In this document: piece after piece, positions 6,180 to 9,904 of the stretch
How positions within the stretch are numbered: the first letter of the stretch is position 1
Layout: every line of letters starts with the position of its first letter
Source: Methanoregula sp.
Lineage (GTDB): Archaea; Halobacteriota; Methanomicrobia; Methanomicrobiales; Methanospirillaceae
Assembly: GCA_022710665.1 (NCBI GenBank)
Contig: JAKLGN010000037.1
Location: 1-9,904, forward strand
DNA: 9,904 nt
Direction of reading: 5' to 3'
The notes under the pieces: generated by a model
What the model was told of the DNA's origin: nothing
Seen by the model: only the letters and a program-made list of their open reading frames with translations
Database searches by the model: none
Program-made: the position numbers and the translations under genes

Positions 6180-6958
6180 GCTTCAGGAACCTGATCGAAC
6201 CACTCTACGAGCGGTACATCCGCCTTCAATGTCCCCGCGTACCTAACCACATTGCCATCATCCAGGACGGGAATCGCCGTTATGCAAAGAAACGGGGTAT
6301 CGATACCGCAAGCGGTCATCGCGCCGGGGCAGATAAGACCGAGGAGATACTCGACTGGGCTCACGAACTCGGTATCCACCATATCACACTGTATACCTTC
6401 TCCACGGAAAACTTCTCCCGGAAAAAAGATGAGGTCGACCACCTCTTCGGTCTCTTCAAGGAGAAATTATCCCAGGTCATGCAGGACAAGAGGGTGCATG
6501 AGTACCGCATCCGCGTGCAGATCGTCGGTGACCGTTCGCTCCTCCCGGACGACCTCCGAAAGGTTATTGATGCTGCCGAGGCCTCAACCCGGGAATACGG
6601 GGACTTCTGCCTGAATATCGCCCTTGCGTACGGAGGAAGAAATGAGATTGTACTGGCAGCCCGGGAGATCCTTGCCGAGGTTCAAATGAAGAACGTGAAC
6701 CCCGAAAGTATCGATGTAGGTATGGTGGAACAGCACCTCCACGGGGGAAAGGGCATTCCCCCGGTGGACCTGATCATCAGGACCGGCAATGATTATCGAA
6801 CCTCCAACTTCCTGCCATGGCTGGCAAGCGGGCATGAATCGGCAGTCTATTTCTGTGCTCCCTACTGGCCGCTGTTCCGGAAGATTGACCTTTTGCGCGC
6901 AATCCGGATCTACGACCAGCGGGTTGCAGCGAAAAACGGTGGAAACAATGCCCGTTAA
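6176..6958 (+). CDS. uppS: cis-Prenyltransferase, catalytic type (undecaprenyl diphosphate synthase family)
   Basis: This 260-residue protein would condense isopentenyl diphosphate units into a long cis-polyprenyl diphosphate, precursor of the dolichol-type carrier used for archaeal N-glycosylation. Family motifs are complete: DGNRR (31-35, with catalytic Asp31), HRAG (48-51), TLYTFSTENF (71-80), AYGGRNE (151-157), IRTGNDYRTSNF (201-212) and E221. The usual GGE-x-R is GND-Y-R here, and SNFLPW...ESAVYFCAPYWP is the archaeal form. The C-terminus (RIYDQRVAAKNGG) lacks the RxG motif of homodimeric bacterial enzymes. The start is GTG 6176, overlapping the preceding stop by four bases, with GGTGGAG upstream at a longish spacing. 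A divergent paralogue with the complementary motif pattern lies 0.8 kb away on the other strand. Product chain length cannot be read from the sequence. Confidence 0.92.
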   Translation: MSFRNLIEPLYERYIRLQCPRVPNHIAIIQDGNRRYAKKRGIDTASGHRAGADKTEEILDWAHELGIHHITLYTFSTENFSRKKDEVDHLFGLFKEKLSQVMQDKRVHEYRIRVQIVGDRSLLPDDLRKVIDAAEASTREYGDFCLNIALAYGGRNEIVLAAREILAEVQMKNVNPESIDVGMVEQHLHGGKGIPPVDLIIRTGNDYRTSNFLPWLASGHESAVYFCAPYWPLFRKIDLLRAIRIYDQRVAAKNGGNNAR

Positions 6959-7007
6959 GAAACGGATCGCGGAGTATATTTCTGCCAAAAGACAGATCAG
7001 GAGATGA
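6948..7007 (+). CDS. Possible 19-residue basic peptide between uppS and the DNA-binding protein gene
   Basis: ATG 6948 to TGA 7007 encodes MPVKKRIAEYISAKRQIRR, strongly basic. GGTGGA lies four bases upstream, inside the end of uppS. The frame fills the gap before the next gene and ends seven bases before its ATG, so it could act as a coupling or leader peptide. The short length makes chance occurrence quite possible. Confidence 0.2.
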   Translation: MPVKKRIAEYISAKRQIRR

Positions 7008-7013
7008 CAGGGA

Positions 7014-7709
7014 ATGGCAGGAAAAGAGCGCGGAGTCACATGGCACAACACAACGGTGGTCCTGCAGGCAGACATCTACCGGCAGGCCCTCGGACAGGGA
7101 ATTGACATCAGCGATGCATGCAACCGGGCGCTTGCCGGCCTGACGGGAATTGATTACTGCAGACAGCCGCATGAAGCAGGTTCCGCTACCCCACCGGTCA
7201 TCGTCGCCCGCAACGGTTCCTTCCCCCAAGGGGGTGTGAAAAAAAACACGGCCCAGAAACTTCATCCGGTGATCAACGCGGACGACCCGGCGGCACCGGC
7301 CACAGTCATACGCACCAAGGTTCAGCCGGTAAAAAAATCCCCTGCGGAACCTCCGGATCCCGTGTCCGCTCCACAACCTGCCACCAGAAAAGAAAATCAA
7401 GCGCCAGCTGCGACTGCGGCCACGAAAAGAGCGGCGGTTGCAAAAGATCGGGGTATAGTACCGAAGAAGAGATCCAAAGGCGATGCGCTGAAAGCATTTT
7501 TTTCCTCTAAATTTTTACGCACGGATGACCCGGATGACACCCTGGGTAAAGACCTGCTCTTTGATCTGTTTTCAAGATTCTGCCGCCAGTACGGGATCAC
7601 GCCGGTACCTGAACGAAAGTCTGTCACCATTGCATTGAAAAACCAGTTTGCTCTCGCAGAAAGGCAGGTGAACGGGATTCCCTCCTGGATCGGTATCCGG
7701 TTGAAATAA
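7014..7709 (+). CDS. Two-domain DNA-binding protein: ribbon-helix-helix plus primase-C-terminal-like winged helix
   Basis: This 231-residue protein has three parts. Residues 12-46 (NTTVVLQADIYRQALGQGI, then DISDACNRALAGL) fit a CcdA-like ribbon-helix-helix: a short strand, then two helices split by the GIDIS turn. Residues 50-155 are a disordered Pro/Ala/Lys-rich linker with net positive charge. Residues 158-231 resemble the winged-helix domain at the C-terminus of P4-type phage and plasmid primases: LFSRFCRQYGITPVPERK, then a hydrophobic helix and a WIGIRLK end. Both assignments are pattern recognition, not a search. No toxin gene is adjacent, so an antitoxin role is unsupported; a regulator or nucleoid-associated protein is more likely. 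ATG 7014 has AGGAG ten bases upstream. It is the last gene of the radical SAM-uppS operon, and its stop is four bases from the convergent gene's stop. Confidence 0.7.
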   Translation: MAGKERGVTWHNTTVVLQADIYRQALGQGIDISDACNRALAGLTGIDYCRQPHEAGSATPPVIVARNGSFPQGGVKKNTAQKLHPVINADDPAAPATVIRTKVQPVKKSPAEPPDPVSAPQPATRKENQAPAATAATKRAAVAKDRGIVPKKRSKGDALKAFFSSKFLRTDDPDDTLGKDLLFDLFSRFCRQYGITPVPERKSVTIALKNQFALAERQVNGIPSWIGIRLK

Positions 7710-7713
7710 TCCC

Positions 7714-8343
7714 TTATTTTCCGAAGCGACGGATACGGGACTGGTAATCCCGCAGGATCCGGAGAAAATCCACAAAACGAAAATGTTTCCAGTTTATATC
7801 AGAGAAGAAGAGCTCGGAATAGACCGATTGCCAGATGAGAAAATCCGTCAGGTTATTGCCACCGCTCTTGACGACGATATCCGGTGCATACCGGAAGGTG
7901 AGGTAAGAATCAAGGAGCTGTTCGTTCACGGTTTCCGGAGAGACCCGGTCCCGTGCCATCCTCCGGATACATTCGGTTATCTCCTCCCTCCCGCTCTTTC
8001 CGACAGCCACCACAACGTCCATACCTTTCCCGGTCACTTCCTGGCGGTCTCCATAATGGAGGATGAGCCGTGAGATCGTGCCAATTTTCCTGATGGCGGG
8101 CAGGTACTCGCCGGGTTCGCCATGGGGGGGTGTGGAAATATGGAACGTGAGCCCCCGGATTCCCGGAGATTTTCCGGTATCGCGCTTTGCTACCTCAGCC
8201 GATATATCGTTGCACCAGGACGTGACGCGGTAGAGGTGTTCCGGAGCGTCCAGCATGTCCCTTGCATCGATCATGAAACATACCTGCCCCGGCAATTCCG
8301 TGATCTGTTGTTTGAGCAGGCGGGCGTACAGCCAGTAGATCAT
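7714..8343 (-). CDS. Divergent cis-prenyltransferase paralogue, probable NgBR/Nus1-like non-catalytic subunit
   Basis: This 209-residue protein aligns along its length with the cis-prenyltransferase fold, most clearly at the C-terminus: DIVVKSGGNNLTDFLIWQSV (155-174), YSELFFSDINW (175-185), VDFLRILRDYQSRIRRFGK (191-209). The catalytic DGNRR loop is replaced by DARDM (26-30), and the substrate-binding Arg and Ser of the R-T-G-G-E-x-R-x-S-N-F signature by K-S-G-G-N-N-L-T-D-F, so it is unlikely to be active alone. It ends in RRFGK, keeping the RxG motif (206-208) that the catalytic paralogue in this window lacks. In eukaryotic NgBR/Nus1, and by report in an Archaeoglobus pair, such a subunit completes the active site of the catalytic partner. 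Start ATG 8343 may be leaderless, since a TATA-like box lies ~26 bases upstream. It is convergent with the operon that carries uppS. Confidence 0.82.
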   Translation of the reverse strand: MIYWLYARLLKQQITELPGQVCFMIDARDMLDAPEHLYRVTSWCNDISAEVAKRDTGKSPGIRGLTFHISTPPHGEPGEYLPAIRKIGTISRLILHYGDRQEVTGKGMDVVVAVGKSGREEITECIRRMARDRVSPETVNEQLLDSYLTFRYAPDIVVKSGGNNLTDFLIWQSVYSELFFSDINWKHFRFVDFLRILRDYQSRIRRFGK

Positions 8344-8362
8344 CTCTTCCGGATGTATGGTG

Positions 8363-8375
8363 TTTTAAGTTAAAG
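8363..8375 (-). promoter_or_regulatory. TATA-like box for the NgBR-like gene
   Basis: On the minus strand CTTTAACTTAAAA is centred ~26 bases upstream of ATG 8343, the spacing expected for a leaderless archaeal transcript. It falls in the 93-base gap after feoB, suggesting the gene has its own promoter rather than relying on feoB read-through. Judged by eye. Confidence 0.4.
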
Positions 8376-8436
8376 AGGATTGAGGATGCGATGGATCAGG
8401 TACGGCGGTCACAGGTAGCATGATACCCTGCAATGT

Positions 8437-9904
8437 TCACAAAATCAGCCCTAGGAGCCGGATTGCCACGGTTCCAAAACCGAGCGCCAGTGCGGTTTCA
8501 AGGGAGGTGATCCCCATCGCCCGCCGCCAGCCAAATTCCTGGACAAGCACCATGATGGTGGAAATACAGGGGACATAGAGCATGGCCACGAGCGCAAAGA
8601 CAATCAGCTGTGCGGGGGTCATGATCGTGGAGAAGACCGTAGTTCCGGAGAGTGCGGCAAGGGCAAGGAGGGTCATCTCTTTTCGGATGATCCCGAAGAC
8701 AAAGACGACACCGGTCAGGAGCGGGAGACCTAAAAGGAGCACGGTGACTGGCGAGAGAAGGGTGTTGATCGGTTCGAGGAACCCCATGGCATATGCACCG
8801 GTAATAACGATACTGCCGGCAATGTAGGCAGGGAGCACGATCCAGATGAGCGACTTTGTCCTCTGCCATGTCTGGCCGAGGACGCCGGGCAGATGGGGGA
8901 TGTGGTAATCCGGCATCTCCATGATCATGCCAACCGACTCGCCGGGTAACACCCGGAACGCGATGCGGCCGAGAAGAACGATCAGGATGAAATCAAAGAG
9001 ATAGAGCGCCAGCGCCCACCAGATATTCACGAATACCGCAACCACCCCGAGGATGACGATCGTCCGTGCCGAACAGGGGACGAGCGTGACGAGAAATGCT
9101 GCAAGGAACTTCTGCTTGGGCGACTCGATGATCCGGCACGAGAAACACGCAGGCACCGTGCAGCCGAAGCCAAGCACGAGCGGGATGATCGCTTTCCCAT
9201 GAAGCCCCATCCTGTGCATGCCACGGTCCAGCATCATGGAGAAGCGGGTGAGGAACCCGGTGTCCTCGATCAGGGCAAGGAAGAGATAGAAAGGGATAAT
9301 GTACGGGATGATGAGAGTCAGGGACGCGACAAAGCCGGTCCACGCCCCGTTAAAGAGGATTTCAGGGACGGATCCTTTTACCAGCGGCCGGATGGGTGCG
9401 ATCCCGGCGAGGAATGTCGTGATGAACTCCGACATCCAGGCACCGATGATGAATGTCCAGATCAGGAGACCGCCTATTGTCAGGATGAGAAGGAGATACC
9501 CAAGCACCGGGTGGAGCGCGATCCGGTCTATCCGTTCCGTAAGTGTGACCTCCTGATCACCGTGGGTATGGATCTCCATGACTTCCGAAACCATCCGCTC
9601 TGCGGCGTGGTAACGCTCACCGCTCATCACGGTTCCTGCCGGTTCTCCATGGATTCTCTCCAGTTCCCGGGCATAAACCTGCGATGCGGCAATCACATCC
9701 GGTGCCTCCTTCTTTACCTCCCAGACGGTATCTGTATCCCCCTCCAGCAGCTTGATGGCACTCCATCGCGGGGGGTAACCGCCCGCACCTGAAGGCAGAA
9801 GTTTCATGATCTTTTCGATCCGGTCCTCCACTTCCCTGCCGTACCGTATGGTGTGGGGCTTCGGGCGATCCCGCACAGCGCTGACTATTGCGTCCGATAG
9901 TGCG
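8437..9904 (-). CDS. feoB: Ferrous iron transport protein B, C-terminal membrane part (5' end off the window)
   Basis: FeoB is a G-protein-coupled ferrous iron permease of the cytoplasmic membrane. The frame is open to the right edge, so the GTG at 9876 is internal and the N-terminal GTPase domain lies outside. From that codon: residues 1-50 end the soluble region (the PPRWSAIKLLEGD motif at 35-47 is typical), 51-120 is a linker, and 121-479 hold the Gate and FeoB C-terminal membrane domains. Visible motifs are LGFGCTVPA (235-243), VPCSART (266-272), FGIIRKE (394-400) and VPCIST (435-440) before the EFGW end. About ten hydrophobic segments are present. An extra Cys pair, C244-x2-C247, directly follows the first gate motif. 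No feoA or Fe-dependent repressor gene is visible here. The downstream NgBR-like gene is on the same strand, 93 bases away. Confidence 0.93.
   Translation of the reverse strand, partial: ALSDAIVSAVRDRPKPHTIRYGREVEDRIEKIMKLLPSGAGGYPPRWSAIKLLEGDTDTVWEVKKEAPDVIAASQVYARELERIHGEPAGTVMSGERYHAAERMVSEVMEIHTHGDQEVTLTERIDRIALHPVLGYLLLILTIGGLLIWTFIIGAWMSEFITTFLAGIAPIRPLVKGSVPEILFNGAWTGFVASLTLIIPYIIPFYLFLALIEDTGFLTRFSMMLDRGMHRMGLHGKAIIPLVLGFGCTVPACFSCRIIESPKQKFLAAFLVTLVPCSARTIVILGVVAVFVNIWWALALYLFDFILIVLLGRIAFRVLPGESVGMIMEMPDYHIPHLPGVLGQTWQRTKSLIWIVLPAYIAGSIVITGAYAMGFLEPINTLLSPVTVLLLGLPLLTGVVFVFGIIRKEMTLLALAALSGTTVFSTIMTPAQLIVFALVAMLYVPCISTIMVLVQEFGWRRAMGITSLETALALGFGTVAIRLLGLIL

Noticed and set aside
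6777..7400. 207-codon minus-strand frame over the end of uppS and the DNA-binding protein gene
   Set aside because: It is antisense to two supported genes; no promoter, Shine-Dalgarno site or recognisable domain.
7014..7709. CcdA-type antitoxin of a toxin-antitoxin pair
   Set aside because: The N-terminus is CcdA-like, but there is no adjacent toxin gene. The protein is about three times longer than usual antitoxins and has a second DNA-binding-like domain.
9199..9792. 197-codon plus-strand frame within feoB
   Set aside because: It is antisense to highly conserved FeoB sequence and rich in Asp/Arg/Gly/His, as expected for the complement of membrane-protein codons.

Overview
The window looks like a stretch of a methanogenic archaeal chromosome, most likely Methanomicrobiales (Methanoregula-like). 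This is an inference from gene content: an archaeal-type cis-prenyltransferase, a radical SAM protein of the COG2108 type, an archaeal Rsm22-like methyltransferase, a Thr/Pro-rich membrane-anchored surface protein, frequent GTG starts and archaeal TATA-like boxes. No rRNA, tRNA, CRISPR array or transposase was found.

Left part (1-2715). A Cys-rich protein with many N-glycosylation sequons enters from the left edge. It is translationally coupled to a small four-helix membrane protein. After about 550 bp of non-coding DNA holding a hairpin and the first copy of a ~200-bp structured repeat comes a minus-strand gene for a membrane-anchored, PT-rich protein with PepSY/YcdB-like domains. About 570 bp without a convincing long gene follow (2716-3282). 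They hold a short or decayed minus-strand reading frame, a long stem, and a diverged repeat copy.

Middle (3283-7709, plus strand). An Rsm22-family methyltransferase with a Cys cluster is followed by two dyads and another repeat copy. Then comes an apparent operon: radical SAM protein, catalytic cis-prenyltransferase (uppS-like, GTGA overlap with the previous gene), and a two-domain DNA-binding protein (ribbon-helix-helix plus a primase-C-terminal-like winged helix).

Right part (minus strand). A divergent cis-prenyltransferase paralogue, convergent with the operon, lacks catalytic residues but keeps the C-terminal RxG motif. Beyond it, feoB (ferrous iron transporter) runs off the right edge, missing its G domain.

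Two observations stand out. First, the two prenyltransferase-fold proteins look like the catalytic and NgBR-like subunits of a heteromeric enzyme, with reciprocal loss of motifs. Second, a ~200-bp intergenic element occurs three times in the same orientation with a compensated central stem. It may be a structured RNA or a non-autonomous dispersed repeat.
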